Of a stretch of DNA of 46,055 nucleotides, positions 28,367 through 38,261 are shown in pieces. Source of the stretch: Nitrosomonadales bacterium (GTDB taxonomy: Bacteria > Pseudomonadota > Gammaproteobacteria > Burkholderiales > Gallionellaceae). Position numbers and translations under genes: made by a program. The notes below the pieces were generated by a model. That model was not told where the DNA came from. It did not search any database and saw nothing but the letters and a program-made list of their open reading frames with translations. Numbering within the stretch: position 1 is the stretch's first letter; every line of letters begins with the position of its first letter. The stretch lies in contig JACPYR010000026.1 in the NCBI GenBank assembly GCA_016195965.1, positions 1 to 46,055 of the forward strand, read 5' to 3'.

Positions 28367-28840
28367 TTAGTGTTTGCCGGTGCTGCCGAACCCGCCGCTG
28401 CCGCGCTCGCTCAACGGGAACTCCTCGACGATATTGAACTTCGCCTGCATCACCGGCACGATCACCAGTTGTGCCATGCGCTCCATCGGCACCAGCGTGA
28501 AGGGAATCTGGCTGCGGTTCCACAGCGAGACGAAAATCTGCCCCTGATAATCAGAGTCTATCAGGCCGACCAGGTTGCCCAGCACGATGCCGTGTTTATG
28601 CCCCAGGCCTGAGCGCGGCAGAATCATCGCCGCATAGCCCGGATTGCTCAGATGAATCGCAATACCGCTGGGAATGAGCTCGCATTGCTTGGGCTGGATC
28701 ACCATGTTTTGTTCTATGCAGGCGCGCAGATCGATCCCCGCCGATCCTGCAGTCGCATAACCGGGCATGTTTTCATGCAAACGAGGGTCGAGAATTTTGA
28801 CATCTACAGAGGGATGCTCTGTCGGGTGGATGCGTTTCAT
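28367..28840 (-). CDS. dut: Deoxyuridine 5'-triphosphate nucleotidohydrolase (dUTPase)
   Basis: Trimeric enzyme hydrolysing dUTP to dUMP, keeping uracil out of DNA and feeding thymidylate synthesis. All five motifs are visible in 157 residues: [36 protein letters not shown] with the catalytic Asp, [11 protein letters not shown], and the C-terminal [13 protein letters not shown] that closes over the substrate. The ATG lies 1 bp after the coaBC stop, with its ribosome site GGGAG inside coaBC. The coaBC-dut pair is conserved with E. coli (dfp-dut). Confidence 0.96.
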   Translation of the reverse strand: MKRIHPTEHPSVDVKILDPRLHENMPGYATAGSAGIDLRACIEQNMVIQPKQCELIPSGIAIHLSNPGYAAMILPRSGLGHKHGIVLGNLVGLIDSDYQGQIFVSLWNRSQIPFTLVPMERMAQLVIVPVMQAKFNIVEEFPLSERGSGGFGSTGKH

Positions 28841-28841
28841 T

Positions 28842-30063
28842 TCATACTCCCTTATAACGTTGCGCGATGCGCTGCATCAATAGTCTGGCCTGCGTGAGCT
28901 TGTCGGCGCGCGGCAGGGTCTGCCTGCCGCTGTCGTCGAACAGTACCAGTTCGTTGTCGTCGCTGCCTATGCAGTTTCTTCGCGCGGCGTTTTTGCTCGG
29001 CATATTCGGCGAGATTCTCGCTTTCGGCGGCGAAGCCCACGCAGAATGGCGGATTGGTCTGAGCGGCGACATAGGCCAGGATGTCCGGGTTGGGCACCAG
29101 CTCCAGCGTCAGAGGGTTCGCGCTCTTCTTGAGCTTTTGCTGGCTGGGCTGCGCGACCCGGTAATCCGCGACCGCCGCCACACCGATGAAAATATCGCAG
29201 CCGGCCAAGTGCTGCTTGACCGCGTCGAACATCTGCCCGGCGCTGGTGACATCGATGCTCTGCGCCCCTTTCGGCTTGGCTAGCGCGGTCGGCCCGGAAA
29301 TCAGGATGACCTGCGCGCCTAACTCCAGCGCTGCCTGTGCGACGGCATAGCCCATCTTACCCGAGCTGCGGTTGGTGATGCCGCGCACCGTGTCGATTGC
29401 CTCATAGGTCGGCCCGGCGGTGACGATAATTTTCACACCCTGCATTTTTTTGATGGGCTGCTGAGCTGATTCCCTCTCCTCACTTGCGGGGAGAGGGGCG
29501 GGGGAGAGGGTTATATTATTCAGGAATGCCGAAATGTCCTGAGCCAATTGGGCCGCTTCCAGCATGCGCCCCATGCCTTCTTCACCGCAGGCCTGCACCC
29601 CGCTGTCCGGCCCGAGCACTTTCACGCCGTCATCGATGAGTTGCGCGACATTGCGCTGCGTCGCCGCATTCAGCCACATCTCGCGGTTCATCGCGGGAGC
29701 CACGATCAGCGGGCAGGCGCGCGCCAGGCACAGGGCGGAGAGCAGATCGTCCGCCAGCCCGTGCGCCAGCTTGGCGATGAAATCAGCGCTCGCGGGCGCG
29801 ATCACGATAGCATCGGCGGCCCGGCTCAGGTTGATATGCGCCATGTTGTTGGGCACGCTCGCATCCCACTGGTCGGTGTATACGGGCTTGCCGGACAGCC
29901 CCTGCATCGTGGTCGGTGTGATGAAGTGGCAGGCCGCGTCGGTCATGACGACCTGCACGTCGATATGCTGCTTGATCAACAGGCGCGCCAGTTCCGCCGC
30001 CTTGTAGGCCGCGATGCCGCCGGTGATGCCCAGCACAATGCGTTTTCGATTGGCTTGATTCAT
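28842..30063 (-). pseudogene. coaBC: CoaBC (phosphopantothenoylcysteine synthetase/decarboxylase), frameshifted near its 3' end
   Basis: A bifunctional enzyme of coenzyme A synthesis. The CoaC flavoprotein half is intact (about 1-180; GITGGIAAYKAAELARLL, APAMNREMW and the CxxE-type loop GVQACGEEGMGRML). The CoaB half follows (TAGPTYEAIDTVRGITNRSS, GVAAVADYRV, VGFAAESENLAEYAEQKRR). After AKKL, near 28985, the frame is lost: the visible reading frame goes on as HRQRRQRTG and stops at 28852. The normal C-terminus (GSDDNELVLFDDSGRQTLPR and on to RYKGV) is in another frame, ending at 28842. Compared with E. coli CoaBC about 13 residues of the LDLICAND-type strand are missing. As coaBC is normally essential, a sequence error or recent lesion are both possible. 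Confidence 0.8.
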
Positions 30064-30113
30064 AATGCCGCGCATCTTATCAAGAAACGGCCCGTCTGGG
30101 CTGGGAGGGTTAT

Positions 30114-30788
30114 ATGTCAATCACCGACTGGCCGGCAGGTGAACGTCCGAGGGAGAAGCTTCTTCAGCGCGGTGCGGCAGCGCTTTCCGATGCAGAACTG
30201 CTGGCGATTTTCCTGCGCACCGGCGTGACTGGCAAAAGCGCGGTGGATCTGGCGCGCGAACTGCTCGCCCGTTTTGGCAGCCTCACGCAACTGGTCGCGG
30301 CCAGCGAAGCCGATTTCTGCGCCACCAAAGGGATGGGGCAGGCCAAATATGTGCAGTTGCAGGCGGTGCTGGAAATGTCTCGGCGTGCACTCAACGAGGA
30401 ATTGCAGCGTGGCGATGCGCTCAGCTCGCCACGCGTGGTGCGCGACTATTTGCAGCTCCTGCTGAGTGGGCGGCAACAGGAAGTTTTTCTGGTGCTGTTT
30501 CTCGATACCCAACATCGCGTGATTGCTTCGGAAGAGTTGTTTCACGGCACCCTCAGCCAGACCAGCGTCTATCCTCGCGAAGTGGTCAAGCGCGCACTGG
30601 CGCACAATGCTGCTGCGGTGATCCTCGCGCACAACCATCCTTCCGGTGTGGCCGAACCCAGCCAATCGGATCAACTGTTAACCAATGCGCTCAAGCAAGC
30701 CTTGAGTCTGGTGGACGTGAGCGTGCTGGATCACTTCGTGGTGGCGGCAGGGCGGACGCTGTCGTTTGCGGAAAAAGGCATGATTTAA
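30114..30788 (+). CDS. radC: RadC/MPN-domain protein
   Basis: A 224-residue JAMM/MPN-fold protein of the RadC family. The N-terminal helix-hairpin-helix region is [20 protein letters not shown] and the following residues. The C-terminal metal site is complete: [20 protein letters not shown], then AHNHPSG and SQSD. Despite its name, a DNA-repair role is not firmly shown; family members often travel with mobile DNA, but this copy is in the classic place divergent from coaBC. GGGAGG lies 5 nt before the ATG. Confidence 0.93.
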   Translation: MSITDWPAGERPREKLLQRGAAALSDAELLAIFLRTGVTGKSAVDLARELLARFGSLTQLVAASEADFCATKGMGQAKYVQLQAVLEMSRRALNEELQRGDALSSPRVVRDYLQLLLSGRQQEVFLVLFLDTQHRVIASEELFHGTLSQTSVYPREVVKRALAHNAAAVILAHNHPSGVAEPSQSDQLLTNALKQALSLVDVSVLDHFVVAAGRTLSFAEKGMI

Positions 30789-30858
30789 CTTTTCCGCTCA
30801 TCTGGTTGCTTATGCCGTTGGTCGGTTAGATTTTGACTTTGTTATAAGTCATCCTCTA

Positions 30859-30946
30859 CCGTGCGCCAACTTGGCAAACTTATCGAAAGATAAGGACGCA
30901 AAGTCACCGGCCTAAGGGAAGCTATGGTAGCGGGACTGCGATACGG
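30859..30946 (+). promoter_or_regulatory. GEMM-I cyclic-dinucleotide riboswitch aptamer
   Basis: The sequence matches the GEMM-I consensus nearly base for base: TTGGCAAAC, then the hairpin CTTATC-GAAA-GATAAG, then GGACGCAAAG, CACCGGCCTAAG, TATGGTAGCGGG. The GAAA tetraloop and its canonical 11-nt receptor (CCTAAG at 30911-30916, TATGG at 30923-30927) are both present. The P1 stem can form from CCGT (30859-30862) and ACGG (30943-30946). The same ACGG can instead pair with TCCGT (30954-30958), a possible expression switch. A weak promoter (TATAAG at 30843-30848) lies just upstream. The usual ligand is c-di-GMP; some GEMM-I members bind 3',3'-cGAMP. It lies 78 bp before the adhesin-like lipoprotein gene. 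Confidence 0.93.
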
Positions 30947-31024
30947 ATGTTCGTCCGTGTGCATATTGTCCTGCATGAATCCGACTTCTTACGGCCTGCA
31001 AACGAGTCATTAAGGAGTATTTCA

Positions 31025-32527
31025 ATGCGTTCAGATCGTGCGGGACTTACTCAAGGTGCGCTGCTCCTGACATCGTTTGTATTAACTGCCTGTGGAGGAG
31101 GAGCGGCAACTCAGAAATCGATGACTCAGAAAGCTGCTCCAGCACCGGCACCTGTCATTACCTCCATCGGGACAGATTTCTATTTAACGCTGCCCGATCA
31201 TCTTTGCACCAGTGCTCCGGCAAAATGCAATAACGCTCCCGTTAACAACCGGCTGATTGTGGCTGGTGCAACGGCGACCACAGGTAATGTCACGTTTAAC
31301 GGCGTCACCACCCCATTTTCGGTGACGGCGGGGGGAGAAGCCGTACTTGCGCTGGATCCGGCTGTGGTGTTGACTGCGAATGAAATGGTCGAGGCCAAGG
31401 CGATACACGTGACAGCATTGTCGCCAGTCTCGGTGCATGTGGTTTCAGAAAATCCAACTTCTGCTGATGGTTACCTGGCCTTGCCTACACCCGGCCTTGG
31501 GACAAAATATTATGTGATGTCTTATGCCAGCATCCGGTACACCGGATCGGAATTTGCCGTGGCTGCAACGCAGAACAGCACGACCGTCAGTATTACCCCT
31601 ACGGCTGCGGGCGCTACCAAACCCGTAGGAACCACATTTACCGTTTTATTGAATGCCGGAGAAACCTATCAGTTTGCTAACCCTGCTAATGCAGATATGA
31701 CAGGCACACTGGTGGCTGCCGATAAACCCGTTGCTGTAGTGAGCGGCCATCGCTGTACGGATATACCATCCGGCGTGGGGTACTGCGACTATATCGTCGA
31801 GCAGTTGCCCGATGTGTCGGTTTGGGGAAAAACATTCCATACTTCGCCGTTTAGTGGCCGGGCGCGTTATACGGTTCGCGTGATGGCGTCCGTGAATGGC
31901 ACAACCTTGACCACGATACCGGCCGGGCTGATTCCCGGGACATTGAATGCGGGTCAGTTTGTCGATGTTGACTTGACCGGTGCGGGCGAATTTGTATCTA
32001 ACAATCCTGTGTTGATGGCTCAATTCATGCGCGGCTATGCGGATGATCTGGCCGGAAAAGGCGACCCGAGCATGGTGCTGGTCACGCCAGCGGAAATGGG
32101 CATGACCGATGCGACTTTTGGGGTTCATGGCCTTGCCGGAACAAGCGGGACGTTTATGAACGTCGTTACGGAAACGGCCGCGCTAGCAACTTTGAAGCTG
32201 GATAATGTGGTGGTGAACACAGCATTGTTCACGCCAATAGGTGGTGCCAGTATTTACTCGGTTGGGACGATTCCGGTTGCCGCTGGAGCTCACTCCCTGC
32301 TGGGAACGGTGCCCTATAGCGCACTGGTTTACGACTATGGGATACCTTTAAATGCGGTTTCGTATGCTTATCCTGTGGCGACCAAGCTCTCGATTCCGGC
32401 TCCCGTTGCTACCACTACTACATCTTCCACTGTGTGTGCCGAAAAGCAGGAAACTGAAGGTCTGCACTCAAGTTCTGGGCATGACATCCATACAAATAGT
32501 GTTAACGATGATCTCGACTGCGACTAA
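31025..32527 (+). CDS. IgGFc-binding-like surface lipoprotein (adhesin-like)
   Basis: A 500-residue exported lipoprotein. The signal peptide ends in the lipobox FVLTACGGG (Cys at about 23), then a Pro/Ala linker. The remainder resembles the IgGFc-binding N-terminal family (PF17517): TGSEFAVAATQNSTTVSITP, AGETYQFANPANADMTGTLV, ADKPVAVVSGHRCTDIPSGV, then CDYIVEQLPDVSVWGKTF. The tail is Thr-rich and ends with acidic and His residues plus two further Cys. A surface adhesion or matrix role is inferred. The ATG at 31025 has AAGGAG upstream; the frame is open back to an ATG at 30947 that abuts the riboswitch but has no ribosome site. It is the first gene under the riboswitch. Confidence 0.72.
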   Translation: MRSDRAGLTQGALLLTSFVLTACGGGAATQKSMTQKAAPAPAPVITSIGTDFYLTLPDHLCTSAPAKCNNAPVNNRLIVAGATATTGNVTFNGVTTPFSVTAGGEAVLALDPAVVLTANEMVEAKAIHVTALSPVSVHVVSENPTSADGYLALPTPGLGTKYYVMSYASIRYTGSEFAVAATQNSTTVSITPTAAGATKPVGTTFTVLLNAGETYQFANPANADMTGTLVAADKPVAVVSGHRCTDIPSGVGYCDYIVEQLPDVSVWGKTFHTSPFSGRARYTVRVMASVNGTTLTTIPAGLIPGTLNAGQFVDVDLTGAGEFVSNNPVLMAQFMRGYADDLAGKGDPSMVLVTPAEMGMTDATFGVHGLAGTSGTFMNVVTETAALATLKLDNVVVNTALFTPIGGASIYSVGTIPVAAGAHSLLGTVPYSALVYDYGIPLNAVSYAYPVATKLSIPAPVATTTTSSTVCAEKQETEGLHSSSGHDIHTNSVNDDLDCD

Positions 32528-32559
32528 TCTTGTACCCTAAATATCTCCGGATGATCTAG

Positions 32560-33972
32560 ATGAATATTGTAAAAATAATAGCTGGGATATCCCTTGCTAT
32601 GCTGGTCGTAGTGAGTGCAGCCTATGCCCGGGAAATCAGGGCGGAAACGCATCCGCAGACCGAGTCAACTGATGACAAGCAGGCATATGGGCAGTTACTG
32701 CTTGAAGCCGAGGCTTTGGTAAAAAACGGCAAGCCAGCAGATGCTTATGCTTTGCTGGAGCCGCACGAATTTGAACATTCCGGTGAAGAGCGCTTTGATT
32801 ACCTGATCGGTATTGCTGCGCTGGACAGCGGGAGGGCGGATAAGGCGACGCTGGCCTTCGAGCGGGTTTTGATGGTTAACCCTGATTCTGCCGCTGCGAG
32901 ACTGGATATGGCGCGTGCCTATTATCAGCTGGGTGATCTGCCGCGTGCAAAAACCGAGTTTACAACGTCTTTGCAACAAAACCCTTCCGAGGCGGCGCGC
33001 GCCAACATTGAAAAATATCTGGATGAGATTGTTGTACGAGAAGCTGGAAAGCAAACGAGCTACTCCGGGTATGTCGCGGTAACGGCGGGTCAGGATAACA
33101 ACGTCAATAATTCCACCAGCCAGTCGCAGGTGTTTGTTGATGCGATGGCTGCAAAAATTACGCTCGATCCAAGTAATGTAAAAATATCGGACAGTTACTA
33201 TGGATTGGTAACAGGCGGGGAAATTACACATAATTTGAATAATCGTTGGGGCTTGTATGCGGGGGCAGATATTCGGCAGCGCGCCAACAGTATGCAGAAG
33301 AATTTTGATGCGTTCAGTGTGGATGCGCGACTCGGAGCGATGTTGGTAACGCAAGCCCATCGTGTGCGCATCGGCGTATCGGATGGGCAGTATAGCTTGG
33401 GTAATTCGCGCAATAGTGACAGTATCGGGCTGAATGCCGAATGGAGTCGCGTTTTCAGCCCCAGCAATCAACTGAAAGTATTTGGCCAGTATGCTCAATA
33501 TCGATTTGTCGATGCCGCCATGCAGGTGAACGATTACGACCAGCAGGCGGTGGGCGGCGGTTGGGGGCATGCGCTGGCAGATGGCAAATCGACATTGTTC
33601 GGGAGTCTGTATTACGGCACGGAAAAAGATGTTTCGACGCAAATTACAACGGCCACCCCTAACGGCGGGCGAGCAGATGGCGCCAAGCGATTCAGCGGAT
33701 TACGCATTGGCGGTCAGACAGCTTTTAATGACAGAATCACGCTGTACGCTAATGCTGGGGGGCAAATCGGGGATTACAGCAAAATCAATTATTTTTTTCA
33801 GCGGCAACGCAGCGATCGGATGTATGACTTGGCGATTGGGGCGAATTGGCGCTGGGACAAGCTGTGGACACTTCGCCCACAGTTGAATTACTCAGGGAAT
33901 AATTCCAACATCATCATTTACAGTTATGACAGGACGGATTTTTCTTTGACTATTCGCCGTGATTTCAGGTGA
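32560..33972 (+). CDS. TPR plus outer-membrane beta-barrel protein (Slam-like candidate)
   Basis: A 470-residue exported protein. The signal peptide is MNIVKIIAGISLAMLVVVSA (cleaved near YAREI). Three or four TPR-like helix pairs follow at about 40-160 (AEALVKNGKPADAYALLEPH, GIAALDSGRADKATLAFERV, DMARAYYQLGDLPRAKTEFT). The C-terminal 300 residues are strand-rich and end NSNIIIYSYDRTDFSLTIRR-DFR, a plausible beta-barrel end. N-terminal TPR plus about 14-strand barrel in 470-490 residues is the layout of Slam translocators, which move lipoproteins to the cell surface. The neighbouring lipoprotein is a natural cargo. Family membership needs a profile search; other TPR-barrel proteins exist. Confidence 0.65.
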   Translation: MNIVKIIAGISLAMLVVVSAAYAREIRAETHPQTESTDDKQAYGQLLLEAEALVKNGKPADAYALLEPHEFEHSGEERFDYLIGIAALDSGRADKATLAFERVLMVNPDSAAARLDMARAYYQLGDLPRAKTEFTTSLQQNPSEAARANIEKYLDEIVVREAGKQTSYSGYVAVTAGQDNNVNNSTSQSQVFVDAMAAKITLDPSNVKISDSYYGLVTGGEITHNLNNRWGLYAGADIRQRANSMQKNFDAFSVDARLGAMLVTQAHRVRIGVSDGQYSLGNSRNSDSIGLNAEWSRVFSPSNQLKVFGQYAQYRFVDAAMQVNDYDQQAVGGGWGHALADGKSTLFGSLYYGTEKDVSTQITTATPNGGRADGAKRFSGLRIGGQTAFNDRITLYANAGGQIGDYSKINYFFQRQRSDRMYDLAIGANWRWDKLWTLRPQLNYSGNNSNIIIYSYDRTDFSLTIRRDFR

Positions 33973-33996
33973 ATTAACTCGTGTGAGGTGTAAATC

Positions 33997-34674
33997 ATGA
34001 ATATCGCAAAACATGTTATTCCCGCTCTGAGCATCTTTCTGGGAGCTTGTTTGATGCTGTTAAGCCAGACTGCTTATGCGGGGGTTGCCGGGAATGTTCA
34101 ATTTGTTAATGGCAATGCTCAAGTGACCAATGCATCCGGGCAGTCGCACGTTTTGCAAAAGGGTGATGTGATTCACGAAAGCGATACGGTGACTACTGCG
34201 AAAGGCGCTTCTGCACAAATCAAAATGCGGGATGGCGGTTTCATCGTGATACGCCCGGAATCCCAACTCAAGTTCGATAGCTTCGTGTTCAGCGGCGAGG
34301 AAGACGGCAGCGAAAGGAGTTTTTTCTCCTTGTTGAAAGGCGGTATGCGTGCGATTACGGGTCTGATCGGGCAGAAGAACAAGAGCAACTATCGTATCGC
34401 TACCTCTACGTCAACAATAGGCATACGCGGTACGGACCATGAAACTTTTGTTGTGACGCCGGGTAGTGCGTTGGCGGCGTTGGCCCCGGTAGGCACCTAT
34501 AACAAGGTGAATCTGGGTGAAACCACGATGACAACCGAAAAAGGTACGATTTCAATATTGCCTAACCAGATGGGCTTTGTCGGCGCAATGGATCAGATGC
34601 CGCAACTGCAACCGGTTAATCTCAACATCTTTACTGTGATACCAGCTCCTCTGGCACAGGCCAAGGGGGGGTAA
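33997..34674 (+). CDS. FecR-domain exported protein, probably truncated at a G7 tract
   Basis: A 225-residue protein with a signal peptide (cleaved near SQTAYAGVAG) and a FecR-type beta domain (about 30-150): GNVQFVNGNAQVTNASGQSH, VLQKGDVIHESDTVTTAKGA, RDGGFIVIRPESQLKFDSF, then STSTIGIRGTDHETFVV. Such stand-alone FecR domains are periplasmic or surface modules and need not concern iron. The gene stops at TAA right after seven G (34665-34671). Dropping one G lets the frame continue for 48 residues (GKGAVREGAVVDNVIQGQDA and on to PTAPQLTF) to a TGA at 34817-34819. That stretch looks coding, giving 273 residues. Third gene after the riboswitch; 24-bp gap to the barrel gene. Confidence 0.8.
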   Translation: MNIAKHVIPALSIFLGACLMLLSQTAYAGVAGNVQFVNGNAQVTNASGQSHVLQKGDVIHESDTVTTAKGASAQIKMRDGGFIVIRPESQLKFDSFVFSGEEDGSERSFFSLLKGGMRAITGLIGQKNKSNYRIATSTSTIGIRGTDHETFVVTPGSALAALAPVGTYNKVNLGETTMTTEKGTISILPNQMGFVGAMDQMPQLQPVNLNIFTVIPAPLAQAKGG

Positions 34675-34842
34675 AGGCGCGGTGCGCGAGGGTGCGGTAG
34701 TGGATAATGTTATTCAAGGACAGGATGCAGCGCCTGGCAATACAGTGCCGAAAAACCAGATTCAGATACCCATCAAAGGCGGAACGGGTGGGCCGACTGC
34801 GCCACAGTTGACTTTCTGAACTACTGCTTGCCAGCAGAATAC

Positions 34843-34876
34843 CAACAAACAAGCCCGTATGCGGGCTTGTTTGTTG
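34843..34876. terminator. Bidirectional rho-independent terminator
   Basis: CAACAAACAAGCCCG (34843-34857), loop TATG, CGGGCTTGTTTGTTG (34862-34876): a perfect 15-bp stem with T-rich (and A-rich) outer half. It separates the riboswitch operon from convergent purB and sits after the extended FecR stop at 34819. Confidence 0.8.
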
Positions 34877-34888
34877 TGGTTTGGAGGG

Positions 34889-36295
<1,407 letters not shown>

Positions 36296-36304
36296 TTACG
36301 CGAA

Positions 36305-37393
36305 TCAGCCATGCCCTTGTTCGATGATTGCGCCACCCAAGCAAACCTCACCATCATAAATTACCACTGATTGCCCCGGTGTGACGGCCCATTGCGCGTC
36401 ATCGAAGGCAATTTCGCATGAACTATCGGAGATGTCAGTCAGGCGGCAAGGCGCATCGGCTTGCCGATAGCGCGTTTTGGCAGCGTAGGGATGTTCGAGA
36501 GTGGGGGACGTGCCGCTGATCCAGTGGCTATCCAGTGCCGTCAGGCGTGCCGCGAGCAAAGCAGGATGATCGTGCCCTTGCACCACGATCAGACGATTGT
36601 TTGCCATGTCCTTGCCCGACACGAACCAGGGTTCGCCGGAGGCTTCTTTGGCACCGCCTATGCCCAGTCCCTGGCGTTGTCCTATCGTATAGAACGACAG
36701 CCCGATGTGCTTTCCGACCACCTTGCCGTCGGGCGTGCGCATCTCGCCGGGTTGGGTGGGCAGATAGCGATTCAGGAACTCTCGGAAGGGGCGTTCGCCG
36801 ATGAAGCAGATGCCGGTGCTGTCACGTTTGGCGTGGTTGGACAAACCATGCTGTTCGGCTATGGCGCGTACCTGCGACTTCAAGATTTTGCCGAGCGGGA
36901 ACATTGCACGGCTCAGCTGTGCCTGGTTCAGGCGATGCAGGAAATAGCTTTGATCCTTGCTGTCGTCGCTGGCCTTGAGAAGCTGGAACAGCCCGTCTTT
37001 TTCGCGCACCTGCGCGTAATGTCCGGTGGCGATGGTATCCGCACCCAATTGCATCGCATGTTCCAGGAAGGCTTTAAATTTGATCTCGGCATTGCATAGG
37101 ATGTCGGGATTGGGCGTGCGTCCGGCCTGGTACTCGCGCAGGAAATAGCTGAACACGCGCTCTTTGTATTCCTTGGAAAAATTCACCGCTTCGATCGGTA
37201 TGCCGATGGTATCGGCCACCGAGACTGCGTCTAGCAAGTCCTGGCGCGTCGAACAGTATTCGCTGTCGTCGTCATCTTCCCAGTTCTTCATGAACAGGCC
37301 GATCACGTCATAGCCCTGCTGCTTGAGCAACAGCGCGGTGACAGAGGAGTCAACTCCGCCGGACATGCCGACCACGACGCGTGGTTTAGTCAT
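36305..37393 (-). CDS. mnmA: tRNA-specific 2-thiouridylase
   Basis: Adds sulfur to U34 of tRNA-Lys, -Glu and -Gln using ATP. The 362-residue protein has the PP-loop [15 protein letters not shown] near the N-terminus and the two catalytic Cys regions, [15 protein letters not shown] and [16 protein letters not shown]. It also has [13 protein letters not shown] and the C-terminal small beta domain. Its ATG overlaps the nudJ stop region by 8 nt, so the two are coupled. Followed by purB on the same strand. Confidence 0.96.
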   Translation of the reverse strand: MTKPRVVVGMSGGVDSSVTALLLKQQGYDVIGLFMKNWEDDDDSEYCSTRQDLLDAVSVADTIGIPIEAVNFSKEYKERVFSYFLREYQAGRTPNPDILCNAEIKFKAFLEHAMQLGADTIATGHYAQVREKDGLFQLLKASDDSKDQSYFLHRLNQAQLSRAMFPLGKILKSQVRAIAEQHGLSNHAKRDSTGICFIGERPFREFLNRYLPTQPGEMRTPDGKVVGKHIGLSFYTIGQRQGLGIGGAKEASGEPWFVSGKDMANNRLIVVQGHDHPALLAARLTALDSHWISGTSPTLEHPYAAKTRYRQADAPCRLTDISDSSCEIAFDDAQWAVTPGQSVVIYDGEVCLGGAIIEQGHG

Positions 37394-37832
37394 AGTGCAC
37401 CAGCAGATCGAGAGGATAACGTTTGTTTTCCAGATAGTCTTCCACGCACCGCAAAATCAGCGGGCTGCGATGGCGAGCCTGTGTGGCGCGTATTTCGTCT
37501 GGCGTCAGCCATATTGCTTGCAGGATGCCTTCATCCAGAGGACGGTCGGACTCATGCCCGGTGATCGTTCCGGTGAAGGCAAAACGCAGATAAGTAATGT
37601 CTGATTCGCTGGAGTGCCAGCGATAGATGCCGATTAAATATTGTGGGACAAAGTGGTAAGCCGATTCTTCCAGCGTTTCGCGTACTACTGCGTCGAGCAG
37701 GGATTCATGGGCTTCGAGATGCCCAGCGGGCTGATTAAACCTTGCACCTTGCAGGGTTTCTTCTTCGATCAGCAAAAATTTCCCGTCGCGCTCGATAACG
37801 GCGGCAACAGTGACATTAGGTTTCCAGGTCAT
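37386..37832 (-). CDS. nudJ: NUDIX hydrolase, NudJ-like
   Basis: A 148-residue Nudix protein. The box is [20 protein letters not shown] followed by ESAYHF; the metal-binding Glu residues are kept, but the usual Gly after EE is Ser/Ala. NudJ proteins hydrolyse thiamine pyrophosphate precursors and nucleoside di/triphosphates. The assignment leans on gene order (nudJ-mnmA, as ymfB-mnmA in E. coli) and on the N-terminus [20 protein letters not shown]. Overlaps mnmA by 8 nt. Confidence 0.85.
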   Translation of the reverse strand: MTWKPNVTVAAVIERDGKFLLIEEETLQGARFNQPAGHLEAHESLLDAVVRETLEESAYHFVPQYLIGIYRWHSSESDITYLRFAFTGTITGHESDRPLDEGILQAIWLTPDEIRATQARHRSPLILRCVEDYLENKRYPLDLLVHYD

Positions 37833-37840
37833 TTTGGAAT

Positions 37841-37870
37841 AAAAAAAGCAGGGTTCCCCCTGCCTTTTTT
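37841..37870 (-). terminator. Rho-independent terminator after the Ala/Lys-rich protein gene
   Basis: GCAGGG (37848-37853), loop TTCC, CCCTGC (37858-37863), flanked by seven A on one side and six T on the other. Read on the minus strand it ends the small secreted protein gene and insulates nudJ; the A/T flanks allow both directions. Confidence 0.8.
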
Positions 37871-37887
37871 AAGCATGCGCCAAACTA

Positions 37888-38097
37888 TTACTTAGCGTCT
37901 TTTTTGTGCTTTTTTGCTTTTTTTGCTTTTTTTGCTGGCTTAGCTTCGTCTTTCTTAGCTTCTTTAGCTTCTGCCTTAGCAGGAGCAGCGGCAGCAGCAG
38001 CTGGAGCTGCCTTGGCTGGAGCAGCGTCAGCAGCAACAGCGGAGAAAGAAACAGCAGCAAATACTGCAGCGACCAATACGGATAAAAGTTTGCTCAT
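37888..38097 (-). CDS. Small secreted Ala/Lys-rich protein
   Basis: A 69-residue protein. The signal peptide is MSKLLSVLVAAVFAAVSFSA with cleavage near VAADA. The mature part is low-complexity: Ala/Pro then Lys-rich (KAEAKEAKKDEAKPAKKAKK and a K-rich end), resembling the tail of histone-H1-like or lysine-rich envelope proteins. GGAG lies 6 nt before the ATG and a terminator follows, so it is a complete one-gene unit. The strongly basic tail could bind polyanions (LPS, nucleic acid), but the role is unknown. A TTG four codons earlier overlaps the ribosome site and is not the start. Confidence 0.75.
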   Translation of the reverse strand: MSKLLSVLVAAVFAAVSFSAVAADAAPAKAAPAAAAAAPAKAEAKEAKKDEAKPAKKAKKAKKHKKDAK

Positions 38098-38261
38098 TGT
38101 GAACTCCAATTTTTAGTAGGTTAATAAACGTTTACGACACTACCGTGTCGGTGGCTATAACGCACTGCATATTTGTTCGGTTGACATCACCAAGCAAAAT
38201 TCGTGACGAACAGCACCTGAATTACCAGGCAGCTTTCAAGTTGTAAGCTAACAGTAAGCTA

